Positions 33,353 through 44,999 of a DNA stretch of 64,000 bases are shown one piece after another. The DNA lies in NCBI GenBank assembly GCA_951217055.1, contig OX578276.1:11300580-11364579 (forward strand), in the 5' to 3' direction. The stretch's first letter is position 1. The number at the start of each line of letters is the position of its first letter. The translations under genes were made by a program, and so were the position numbers. Source of the stretch: Gerris lacustris. Lineage: Eukaryota; Arthropoda; Insecta; Hemiptera; Gerridae. The notes under the pieces are model-generated. The model made no database searches, was not told where the DNA came from, and saw nothing but the letters and a program-made list of their open reading frames with translations.

Positions 33353-33483
33353 AGGTTTGTTCCAACCTCACTTCAAACTAGTTTGAAACTGTCCGACGCA
33401 TGCGCATTAGCAATAGGCGTTCAATTTTGGTCCGATGCGCAAGCGTCGGACGGTTTCAAACTAATTTGAAGTGTGGTTGGAAC
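33353..33483. repeat. Palindromic MITE split by the outer hAT
   Basis: aggtttgttccaacctcac (33353-33371) pairs with gtgtggttggaac (33471-33483) plus aaacct right of the hAT at 49043-49048, and accompanying cttcaaactagtttgaaact / agtttgaaac-type arms and gtccgacgc / gcgtcggac continue the stem. The hAT inserted in the right arm; removing it and one GTTGGAAC restores a continuous hairpin. Confidence 0.75.
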
Positions 33484-36080
33484 CAGGGCCGCAGCTAGGG
33501 GGGAGGGGGGGGGGCCAGGGGGGGTCTCTTGCCCCGGGCGGCAAAATGTAGGGGGCGGCAAAATGATTAACAGACTTTAAAATTTGTTAACTAATTTAAA
33601 ACCTGTAATATATGACACAGTGATGTAGGTGTAGAGGGCGGCATGCGAGCTAGGCAGATAAGAGTGAGCGATATGAACGCAGTACTGTCAGTGAGTAGAC
33701 GCCTTCTTAATTCCCTATTTCAAGGTCGGGTCACAGTGTAGTTTTCGCGTAATCCGTCTCGACGATGCGCGCCCTATCCCTACCCCCTACGAACTAGACA
33801 CTGGTTTTGTCTATTTTCATAACCTATTGTCAGTCACATGTCGATCGCTGTCAAAGTTTTAAAGCTGATGTGCTAAGTGCTACCTCATCCTTGCTGTGTG
33901 TGTGTGTTTCAACAAGTGTTTCGTGTTATTGCCTAAGAAAAGAAACGTCTACGATCCCAACATCCAAATACGGTAAGAATCTATAGCCCTATGTTATAAT
34001 TAGTTCTATGTCTTCTTTCTGCACATTAAAGTCAATACTCTTTTTTTAGGACAGTATAAACACAATGGCTGACCGTAAAAAATTGTCTGGTGCTGCCTAC
34101 AAAAAAAATAGAATAAAAAAGGAGAAAGAGCTGAGCAGGTTGAAGGGCACTTTTAAGAAGTACTTTCAAGGTTGATAGAGATGTATTACTTTATATTATT
34201 TAAAAATAGATTTTATTTTTTACTAGAGTTTAGTTGTTTCTTTTCGATGCATCTTAAATTTATAACTCTGAAATCAATTTCTTTAAATTTTAAAGAAGAG
34301 TCTATAAAAATAAACTTCACTGACTCTGATCAGTCCCCGATTTACGTATGGGCAGACTGGGCAATTGCCCAGGGCGGCAATTTCTGGGGGGAGAAAAATT
34401 TTCGGATAATTTTTGTTATTATTATTATTTCCAGAACCAACATTTTCATTTCTAAGTATCTATTTCGAATGTTTTCTCCTTGGTAATAAAAGTTATAACA
34501 CAATTATATTCCACGGGTTTATTTATTAAATACAAATTAATTACACATTAAAAATTACTTGTGCAAACTGGTACCTTCAGGGCCAATTTAGACATAGGCG
34601 GCTTCCTAGGGGCCTGCTCCACAAGGGGGCCCGCACCACAAAGGGCAAAGAAAGAAGAGGGGGGGGGGGGGGGGCACGTTTATGACAAACGGAAAAACAA
34701 AAAAAAAACAGTACAAATTACATTACAAAACATTAATTGATTATTTTATGCTAAAAATATAATTGATTCCACCAAAAGAAAATAAAATTGACATTATTTT
34801 TTGGCGTTATATTTGTGTAGAATATATAAATAAACACTTTATTTACAAAATATAAGCAAGTGAGGCTGGCCTTATATTAAGGTTTGCTTTCACACACAGC
34901 GTACTTATCAATCTAATGACAACATTTTAAATTAATAATAGCTAAATTATAAATCATTAATCTAAAATCTAGGACGATCGAGGTGAAAAAATTATTTGTA
35001 TGTATTATAGTTTATAGTTAAAGTTATCTTATCTAATCTGGTTTAGCTGTACTAGTTAAGGTCTGTTTCTTAAACTTAACTAGTCATTCTACCTAAATAT
35101 CGAGCCATTGTCTGCGATATAGGCATTTCTCTTTCTCTCTTAACCCCCAACCGCCTTCCACCCTTCCTTGTTTTTCCTAATCATCCTTTTTTTGTCTCTA
35201 ACTCTTTTCTCCTCGGCAATATCACCTATCTTTATGACTATAATCTTTTCTAACCATCTCTTAATTTTGAATAGTTATCTCCAAATCAAGTAAAAATATT
35301 AAGGTCAGTTCTGTTATTCTGTTATAACTTTCGTCTGTGGTAATAAAATAATTATAACCCCCTTTCGTAAGAAAGTTCTCCTTTTTTTTTTTATTTATTT
35401 TATTAAACATTGTTTTTATTTGATTGAACATTTAAGTGTGTTATTTAATATGAATATTTTGCTGAAGAAAATTTTAATTTAAAAGGAAGTGAGAGCATTT
35501 TTAAGACTATTAATAAAATAACTAAAAATGGCAGGCATTAATATGGTAGCACTATATTATATTTAAATGTTTATTGCAGAATTATGATGCAAACACATGA
35601 TTAAAAAAATAAACCCAGAATTAACAAAAATAATAAATTTAAAGTAAAAACTAAAATAATCTAAACTTCAGTAACTTGTACAAATTACGCTCAGTTTTGA
35701 TTGGGACCTTCTTGAAAAAAAAAAATAAAAAAAAAAATAAATAAAAAATTATCGATTAGCAATAGTTCAAAATTAATTCAGAGGAGCCAGAAAGCGGTGA
35801 AATAGCGCTCATAGCACAATGGAGACAAATGTTGGGGAATATTTTGAAAAATTTGGGAGGGGTGTATTTTTTGTTGACAACTTTTTTTGTATAAATCTTT
35901 CAAAGCATCAAAGAAGAATACAGCTAAGAATTAAAATAAAATTAATTTTTACACAAATAAACAATAACTTTTTCTTTCTTTTTTATTTGTAACTATACAA
36001 ATATAACAAAAATAACAATTTTCAACTTATATGTATGTGATTAAGTAAATTTTGGTAAGGTCCTATGCATTTGTATACAT

Positions 36081-38390
36081 CAAATTTGGGTTCTGGAGGA
36101 GCTCTTGGGGCACATGTATGCACTTGGGAGCTAGCAATACGCTCATGCAGTGCCGGCGTAACAAACAGCATAAAATGAAGGGTAATTCGATTCCGTTGAA
36201 AAAACCCAGGTTAATGTATAAGCGAGAATTTCATTAGCGAAAGGGTGAGTTATGCGGGTATAGCTGACTCCGAATTTACAATTTAACCGTTTTTTGGGTG
36301 GGTGAGATATGCGGGTCTAGCTAACTTCGCATTAATAATTTAAACATATTTTGTAAACATAATTAGACATCAGGACACTCTTTTTCTAAATACAAGTCAA
36401 GGTCGTGGAACCTTAAGGTTATTTCATTTAAAATACAAATAGGCATCTCGTGGCTCTTTCTGTGTAAATGAAACTTTCCCCACTCTTTTTACCTTAAAAA
36501 ATCAATCTATACTCTATATCTTGTCAAATATTCTTTGATATCAGATGGTTTTTCGAGTTGTTTACAACCATATTATCCTGTGACTTATTCTGTTAATATA
36601 TGTATAACTTTTATAACTTCTTTTTACATATAATCAGACATCTCGCCGCTCTTTTTTCTTTGAATACAAGTGAAGATCGTGGGATTGATTAAATTTTAAA
36701 ATGCATTTATAATTTAAAAATGTATTGAAATATAAATAGACACCAGGGCACTCTTTTTTATAAATACAATTCAAGGTAGTGGAAACTTAGGGTTATTTCA
36801 TTTAAAATACAAAGAGTCATCTCGTGGCTCTTTCTATATAAACAAAACTTTCCCCACTCTTTCTCTTGTGTGATTCGTACTTACACTAAAAAATCAATCT
36901 ATATTATACTCTATATCTTGTCAAATATTCTTTGTCATCAGACAGTCTTTTTTTTTCTTTGAATACTAGTGAAGATCGTGGGACCTATTAAATAATAATA
37001 CAAAATGTAATATACTTACATTTATATTTTAAAATGCATTTATAATTTACACATATTTTGTAAACATAATTAGACATCAGGCCACTCTTTTTTCTAAATA
37101 CAATTCAAGGTCGTGGAACCTTAAGGTTATTTAATTTAAAATACAAATAGGCATCTCGTGGCTTTTTCTATATAAATAAAACTTTCCCACTCTTTCTCTT
37201 GTGTGATTTGTACTTACCCTAAAAAAAAAGAAACTATACTCTATATCTTGTCAAATATTCTTTGACATCAGATGGCTCTTCTAGTTGTTTACAACTATAT
37301 TATCCTGTGACTTATTCTGTTTATAACTAGGTGGGGCCAATTAAATTTACTTAAATTTAAAACGCATTTATAATTTAGAAATATTTGGTAAACATAAGTT
37401 GATATCAGGACACCTTTTTTAAATACAAGTCAAGTGTATAAGCGTACTAGTCAAACGTGGGACCTAAGATTTTTTTCATTTAAAAGACAAATAGGCATCA
37501 GGCCACTTCTGAGCAAATAAAACTTTACACTACTGCAGCAGTCTTGGTTTCTTTAAAAATAACAATACATCTCGCAGCTCTTTGCCAAAATTACTTAGAC
37601 AGAAATTTTAGCAATCTAGCAAACTGCTTTAACTTTAAAACCATTCATCAGGTTTTAACAAATTATTTAAATTGTATATCATAATCAACCCATCATTGGA
37701 CCCATTCTAATTTCACCTCCCTGATCCATTTGGGTTTTATTTTCTTTTTATTAATCCCGTATAATATCCTTCACACCACTCACCAAAGAAATTTGGATGG
37801 TTTGTTTACGCCCACAGATGGGCCCAAATATTAAATCTTCTATTTCAAAATAAAAGTTTTTATTAAAAAAAAAAAAAAAAAAAAGAAAATAGACTAAATT
37901 AATTAGATAAATATAAGTAAAACTAGAATATAGTTCAAATACAAACAACCATGTTTATTTGAAGATAATTATGAGGAAACAAAACAGAATAAAGACCAAG
38001 ATAAAACTTTGCTTTCAAAATTATTTTGAATGTATAATTTGAACTATCATTAGAGACTTTGGCCTGAAGTTATACGAGTTCAAATAATTGAGTAAAAAAT
38101 AGACTGTCTTATAACACCTCATTGTGAAATTGGGACAGATCATGAAAGTATCAGTCATATTTTTATATAGGTACTGGCATTTTTTGCAAACGGGACTCAT
38201 GGTCATCCCGTTTCAATTTATTGCTTAGCAAGCCTGAAGAGGCTTCTTATAGTTGAAGAAGTAAAAGATTAGACTTAATATTCTTCAAAATGCAGCCTTC
38301 ACTAAAGAAAACACCACTTAAGAACCTAAATAAAAAAATGTAATATTAATTGTACCCAAAATGCATGTGTTTATTTTTAATCAGCTAGCA
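36081..38390 (+). repeat. Left arm of giant inverted repeat
   Basis: Begins caaatttgggttctggagg and continues through tandem blocks of about 330-380 bases (ggaaccttaaggttattt-type words near 36410, 36787 and 37121), each with aggcatctcgtggctctttc and cactcttttttctaaatacaa motifs, to a non-repetitive part ending near ccaaaatgcatgtg (38356). All of it has an inverted counterpart at 43073-44999. Short frames within are not supported. Confidence 0.85.
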
Positions 38391-40451
38391 ATGACCTAAT
38401 GTTACATCACTAACAGAAGTACCACGATTCTAATAATTTTTTGACTTTCAGTGAAAATCAAATGTTGCAATTTGTAGAAATTTATTTCTAAAATGGAAGC
38501 ATCTGTAAAAAAACACATAAAAATAATGAAATAAAGAAAGAAAAGGGTGAAGGGAGTGAAGAGGTGTAAATTAAAAAAGTTGTGTAATTCAAAAATTACA
38601 AAATAAATAACACATAATAGTAATAAAGCCTAACATTTTACTCAATATAATCAGTTTAGTAAAACTAAAAATTAAGTCCTGAAAATTATATAATACAATT
38701 TTTTTTGTGTGTGTGAAAAATATAATTAGACCTTAAAGCAAATAATTTTAAAAAACAAAATGTGGAATTAGCAGAGAAGTCATTTGCAATGTACGAGAGG
38801 TATCCCATTGATTTGCTTAGTGTTGAAGAGGTTGGTGGATAACATTTTGAAATGTATGCTCACGTATTTATAGTATTTTTACTGAATAAATGAATTCGGT
38901 TGGCTCTTTATTATGTAGTAAAATTTATTCTCTTTAATTGCTCTCTTCTTTTGAATGTTATTAAAAAAAAAAAAAATCTATGAATGTTGTAAAAACAAAT
39001 AAACATAAGGTGTATGAGACTTGGTGTGTCACTGATAAATTAATAATAAACTAATAAATATGTTATGATCGATAGGTCTTCAAGGGAATCTGTTGAAACT
39101 TTTTTAAAAGAATTTGATGAAATGTCATTTAGAATGGTGATGAATTAGAATTGCAAAACCTGAATGTTGATTTATCATAAAGAGGCAGAGGGAACAATCC
39201 TATTTGAAAAGTGGTTAATTATTCTCTACCCCGATACTAAATTTTCCAGTGAGCTTAACCCAAATTAAAGTGAAATTGCTGTATTAAATATATATAAATC
39301 ACTTATCTACTACTTATTATAGCCTTTACCCATCTGAAATCATTTTAAATTAAAAGAAAAGTAAAATTATTCAAAATATCAAATATGTATTAAATACATA
39401 CTAATTATGCCATAATAGAACAATAATAATTTTAGCTTTAAAAAAGAAAGTGATTTTATTTATTTACAAGCTGGATACCCTTGCTACGCTACGGAATGTG
39501 TTATTTTTAATTTGATAAGTTTATAAACCTACCATCAAGAAACTTTTAAATTATTTTCCTAATCAAGAATATCTAGATGCTAACCCTCCTCTTATTTCTA
39601 TCCCCCTCCCCTTTTATAATATAATTTGCAAATACCAACTACTGATGAAAAATTCTTAAATGTTAACTTTAGTGGGAAAGCAGCGGTATTTTTCTTCTGT
39701 ATCCCCCCAGCCCCCCGTGTCTTTTCACATTCCTGAGTTAAAATAGGAATTATCTTTGATTAATATATTATCTGTTTACATAAAAAATAGGAGCCTTTTC
39801 TCGATTATTAACTTCCTAACTTTAGAAGATTGGTCTGGGCTCGTTCCCCTTCTTTTCTTACTTTTCCCTATGTTCCCCTTAGAAATAAAATTTTGTACAA
39901 TCCCTATTGGCAGATATCAATATAATTTAGAAATTATTATACTAAGTATACACTCAAAGATTTTATTTTAGCGTTAAAGAAGTGGTGATAATAATGTTAT
40001 AAAGGTATAGGCATGGTAAGGTGTGATTTTTTAAAAAAAAAAAAAAAATGTATTCATGGTGATTTTCAAACTATTTAAATAATATATGTTAAAAAAAAAT
40101 TAATCTAAATATTTGTTGACAGCAATTGAACAGTTCTTCTTACAAAAATTTTCACAGAACATAAAATATTGTCAGCAGCTTCTTCTGCAATTTTGGTTAA
40201 AAACATTTTTTATAAAAAGTAAAATTAGAATTTTGAAATCTATTTAGAAGCCCTATTCTCCACCCCATATAAAGCTAGCAAAAAGTTTTATAGCCTATAA
40301 CACCCACAGAATTTAGCATAACATTGTACCCACAAAAACCAAAAGATCTGTTCAGTGGTTTGGACGTGATTGACGCACAGACAAACAGACCCAATTTTTT
40401 TTACAAATTTGTTATCAGGACTACCCATTTAGTGCACTACAATTTTATATA

Positions 40452-40632
40452 CAGCCGGACCTCCTTATAACGAAATTCTATACAGCAAAAATCTCTATAT
40501 AACAATTTTTTTTATGTCCCACAAATTCTCTACTTAAAAGTGTTTCTATGGAAATAAATTCTATACAACGAAATTTCTATACAACAAATTTATTTCTGGA
40601 ATCATCAGATTCGTTATATGGAGGCCTGACTG
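40452..40632. mobile_element. pogo/Tigger-like MITE
   Basis: Starts CAGCCGGACCTCCTTATAAC and ends GTTATATGGAGGCCTGACTG, inverted ends typical of pogo/Tigger-type non-autonomous elements (CAG...CTG with tataacga motifs). Internal tcta-taacga repeats also appear. The expected TA duplication is present on the left (40450-40451) but not clean on the right. Confidence 0.7.
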
Positions 40633-41028
40633 AATATTTAAGATTTAAAAAAAATAAAATAAAATAATAATTAACCCTATTAAAAGCCCAATTCCTCAGA
40701 GGAAAGTTTTAAAACTACCAAAAAACGGTTCAAGATCAAAAAGAAAATTATATTTCATAGTTATTGAATCAAAATATAATTGTTTTAGGTGCAGTGTATA
40801 AACAATCACTATCCCTTTTATTGCCGTCTTGTATGCGAGGTGAAGAAACTCAAAAACATAAAATATATATATTAGGGGGTTTTGAACAATTGGGATCTGT
40901 CTCTATCATATCAAAATTAGGTTGATACAGGACAGGGGACGGATCAATTTTACTTATGATAAGCCGTGCTGAATCCGTTAAGTTAAAATATTAGCTAACA
41001 TTAAATAGACAAGTTTTTATATACTTAC

Positions 41029-41136
41029 ATTGCTTCTTCATTATTATTGTTATAATTATTGTTATTATCATCTGAATAGTCTTCAACCGGAATAGAAGTT
41101 ACATACGTACAATATGCTCCTTTGTTCCACTGAGGT
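41029..41136 (-). other. Spliced coding exon, unidentified gene
   Basis: On minus a strong acceptor (tctctgtcttacag|A) precedes 108 bases reading PQWNKGAYCTYVTSIPVEDY followed by SDD and an Asn-rich stretch, then a consensus donor (CAAT|gtaagtat). The exon is a multiple of three. It joins in frame with 41969-41985. I do not recognise the protein; it may be a fragment captured from a host gene or part of a hAT3-encoded gene. Confidence 0.55.
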
Positions 41137-41968
41137 CTGTAAGACAGAGACCAAAAATTCACTTCATTTTTTATATAATTAGACATAAATTAAAAAAATG
41201 TGAAATATATTCAAATCAATAACAATGATGCTAATATTATCATATTTGTTTGGTTTAAAACTTTAACAGTTTCGTACAAAAGATTTTACATACTTGTTCC
41301 AGTCATTACTGACGATGGAATGAAAGTTTGGTTCTTAGATTTAAATAATTTTATCTTAATGTTGTTTATAATTTAGTATTTTGTGAAGGTTACTGTGAGA
41401 AGAGTGGTTGGTTCTGTCCAAGTCATTCTGTTTGAGTGTTTAGAGGAAGACTAGGCTAAGCTATGTCATATGGTTGGCGCAACACTGAAATGTAGATATA
41501 TTGATCATATTATAGGCGTTCCTAAGTGTGTACTAACATCTTACAATTACTTATAGTCAATTCAAGTATAGTCTCTGCGTATTTGTCTATCGTTATAAAG
41601 ATCTGTTTAACTTAGCTAAGCTAAAAGTATTTAACTTTGTTTCTAGGCACAGAATCCAAAAACAAAAGAAGGTTTATACTCATTTTTACTAGATATGTTG
41701 TGCATCTACTTGACTGTCTGTTTTAGTGCTGCAAATAAAATTCCTGTCCAACTTCATACTGTAGGGTATTTTGTTTAATATTAGTGGGTATTAGTATATA
41801 GAGCTGTGTTTTTTTGTTCACTAGGTAAGTTCCAAATTGAGTCATTTTAATTTTAAACAAAAAAGAAAATAAAAAATTCAAAAAGAAAATACTAAGAGAA
41901 CATTAGTGTTCAGAATTATGAGAATCTTACTGCACGTTCAAAACATTACAACAGGTGTGTTTACTTAC

Positions 41969-41985
41969 CTTTTTCTACGGCCAGT
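41969..41985 (-). other. 17-bp micro-exon upstream of 41029-41136
   Basis: Flanked on minus by acceptor tttccttgttag and donor AAG|gtaagt. It reads TGRRK plus two bases that complete an Arg codon with the first base of the next exon. The intron between them would be 832 bases. No further upstream exon was identified. Confidence 0.45.
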
Positions 41986-42535
41986 CTAACAAGGAAATGT
42001 TCTTAAGATCACAACAAAGTGAATAAAATAACTTAAGTATTATTTATGTTAGGATCATGAAATGTATTTAACAATACCAACATTAAAAAGATATTGTTTA
42101 AATGCTTTTACATAAAAATAAAAATATCACAAAAATAGAAAGGTAGGTTATTGCAACTTGAGTGGTTACAATTCTAGTTTCTAGGAATGCCCACATCAAC
42201 TAAACAGCGCTAGTTAATAGTTAATAAAATAAACAAAACAATGTGATAAGAAGATCATTTTGTTTACTTTATTGGCTGCCGGCTGGCAAAATATGTTTAA
42301 GGCATTGGCGATATTATAATATGTAATATATTAAAACGTAAAAGCATTTATACATTTAGGACGTTAAGTCTGATTTACACATAATGACTTATCTTATCAG
42401 ATGTCTCTTTCGATCAGACTACACGTACAATAAGTCATACAATCTATGCAGGTCACTACACAATTCCTTGGCGTTCAATTTACCTTCCAATTCAAGTTTG
42501 TACGAGCGTTATGCGAGGACCTATAACACTGATTA

Positions 42536-42622
42536 AAGCCTCAATTACATGGAGCAAGTTTACACGCTACTCAAGAGTAAAGTTGAACGCCGGGCCACTT
42601 CACTCACTCGTGTAATTGAGGC
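42536..42622. repeat. Small hairpin element
   Basis: aagcctcaattacatggag and cactcgtgtaattgaggct are imperfect inverted ends about 80 bases apart. A short MITE-like structure with no coding content. Confidence 0.45.
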
Positions 42623-43072
42623 TAAACGAACTTGCCTCGTGCATTGATAGAAATTTATACCAAATACTAACTAAATCGGTCAACCATTCCTTAAATTAAG
42701 GACGTAGGTATATGTATGTAAAAAGATGAGACAACGGACTACTAAAGATCAAACAATAAGTTGGAAGGCCTCGTCAAAACAAAATTAATAAGTTTCGTCA
42801 GAGTAGACAATAGGCGTAATATAAGTCGCGTGAGGTATAAACCAGGCTAAATAGCGGAAAGGAAGAGGTTGAGATAAGACATTAAGTCAGAAGAGGATGT
42901 CCAATAAATCAGCGTCATTATATTAAATTGTGTCAAGGAAAAGGCATTCAGAGAGTTTCCGACGATATATTTTTACTTTTCGGATCTGATCTCCGATCTC
43001 CTAGTAAATGAAAGTGTGCAGAAAATATGGTCTCAACTGAATTCTCAAAATACGATATATATATTACATGTA

Positions 43073-44999
43073 TACATTGCTAGGTGATTAAAATTAGCAC
43101 ATGCATTTTAGGTACAATTAATATGACATTTTTTGATAGTATTTAGATTCTTAAATGGTGTTTTATTTAGTGAAGGCTGCATTTTGAAGAATATTTATAT
43201 CAATGTTTCACTTCTTCAACTGGACTCTTAAGGCTTGCTGAGCAATAACGTTATGACCAATAAACGCCAGAAGCTATATAAAAATATGATCGATACTTTC
43301 ATGATCTGTCCTGATTTGACAATGAGGATCAATGAGGAGATATAAGAAAGTCTATTTTTTTCTTTTGACGTTAACGAAACACTGAAATAATTACATATTA
43401 CTTAATTACTTGTATTACTACAGGCCAATAATGTTTCTACTGCGATGGTTCAAATTATACATTCATGAAAAATTTGAAGGCAAAGTCTGACCTATTGGTC
43501 TTCATTCTGTTTTGTTTCCTCAAAATTATTTAGATACATGGTTGTTTGTATTTGATGAAGGTATTTACATGTTTTATTTATATTTATCTAATTACTTCAG
43601 TATATTTTCTTATTTTAAAATAAAAAAGTTAATATGTGGTGCAAACAAACTATCAAAATTTCTTGAGCGAGTGGTGTGAAGGATGTAGGGTTAATAAAAA
43701 GAAAGTAAAAGAACCAAATTGCTCAGAAAGTTGAAATTAGAATGGGACCAATGATGGGCTAATTGTGATCTACAGTTTAAATAATTTGGTAAAGCCTGAT
43801 ATGTGGTTTTTAAGTTACGGTGGTTCGCTAAATTGCTAAAACACAAGAGACCAAAAATGTTTCAAACGAATTTCAATCTGTAGTATTTTTGGCAAAGAAC
43901 TGCGAGATATCTGTAGTTATGTTTAAAGGAAATAAGACTGGCGCAGAGGTGTTAAGTTTTTTGTTCAGAAAGAGCCACGCGATGCCTACTTGTCTTGTAA
44001 ATAAAAGAACATCAGGTCCTACGATCTTCACTCCCATTCAAAGAAAAAGAGAGGTGAGGTTATATGTAAAAAGAAATTATAAATATATAAACAGAATAAG
44101 TCACAGGATAATATGGTTGTAAACAACTGCAAGAGCCATCTGATGACAAAGAATATTTGACAAGATATAGAGTATAATATAGATTGATTTTTTAGTGTAA
44201 GTATGAATCACACAAGAGAAAGAGTAGGGAAAGTTTTGTTTATATAGAAAGAGCCACGAGATGCCTCTTTGTATTTTAAATGAAATAACCTTAAGTTTCC
44301 ACTACCTTGAATTGTATTTATAAAAAAGTGGCCTGGTGTCTATTTATATTTCAATACATTTTTAAATTATAAATGCATTTTAAAATTTAAGTAAATTTAA
44401 TCGGTTCCACGATCTTCACTTGTATTCAAAGAAAAAAGAGCGGCGAGATGTCTGATTATATGTAAAAAGAAGTTAGTAATATATAAACAGATTATGTCAA
44501 AGGATAATATAGTTTTAAACAACTGGAATAGCCATCAGATGTCAAAGAATATTTGACAATATATAGAGTATAGATTGATTTTTTTAGGGTAAAAAGAGTG
44601 GGGAAAGTTATATTTATTAAGAAAGAGCCACGAGATGCCTATTTGTATTTTAAATGAAATAACCTTATGGTTCCACGACCTTGACTTGTATTTAGAAAAA
44701 GAGTGTCCTGATGTAATTATGTTTACAAAATATGTTTAAATCATTAATGCGAAGTTAGCTAGATACGCATATCTCATCCACCCAAAAAACGGTTAAATTG
44801 TAAATTCGGAGTCAGCTATACCCGCATAACTCACCCTTTCGCTAATGAAATTCTCGCTTATACATTAACCTGGGTTTTTTCAACGGAATCGAATCACCCT
44901 TCATTTTATGCTGTTTGTTACGCCGGCACTGCATGAGCGTATTGCTAGCTCCCAAGTGCATACATGTGCCCCAAGAGCTCCTCCAGAACCCAAATTTGG
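43073..44999 (-). repeat. Right arm of giant inverted repeat
   Basis: Reverse complement of 36081-38390, about 380 bases shorter and with one tandem block fewer, for example gaaaaaagagcggcgagatgtctg (44427-44456) against cagacatctcgccgctcttttttc (36639-36662). Divergence is moderate with many small indels, so the arms are old or no longer homogenised. Confidence 0.85.

Larger units (their letters stand above)
38391..43072. other. Interior of giant inverted repeat
   Basis: AT-rich 4.7 kb without long frames. Identified parts are a pogo-like MITE (40452-40632), two spliced exons on minus (41029-41136, 41969-41985) and a small hairpin element (42536-42622). The stretch at 40340-40400 (ggtttggacgtgattgacgcacagacaaacagac) resembles a widespread transposon tail but was not assigned. 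Confidence 0.5.

Noticed and set aside
36052..36237. 61-codon frame at the outer end of the giant inverted repeat
   Set aside because: Its inverted counterpart at 44820-44999 has indels that break the same frame, so there is no sign of protein-level conservation.
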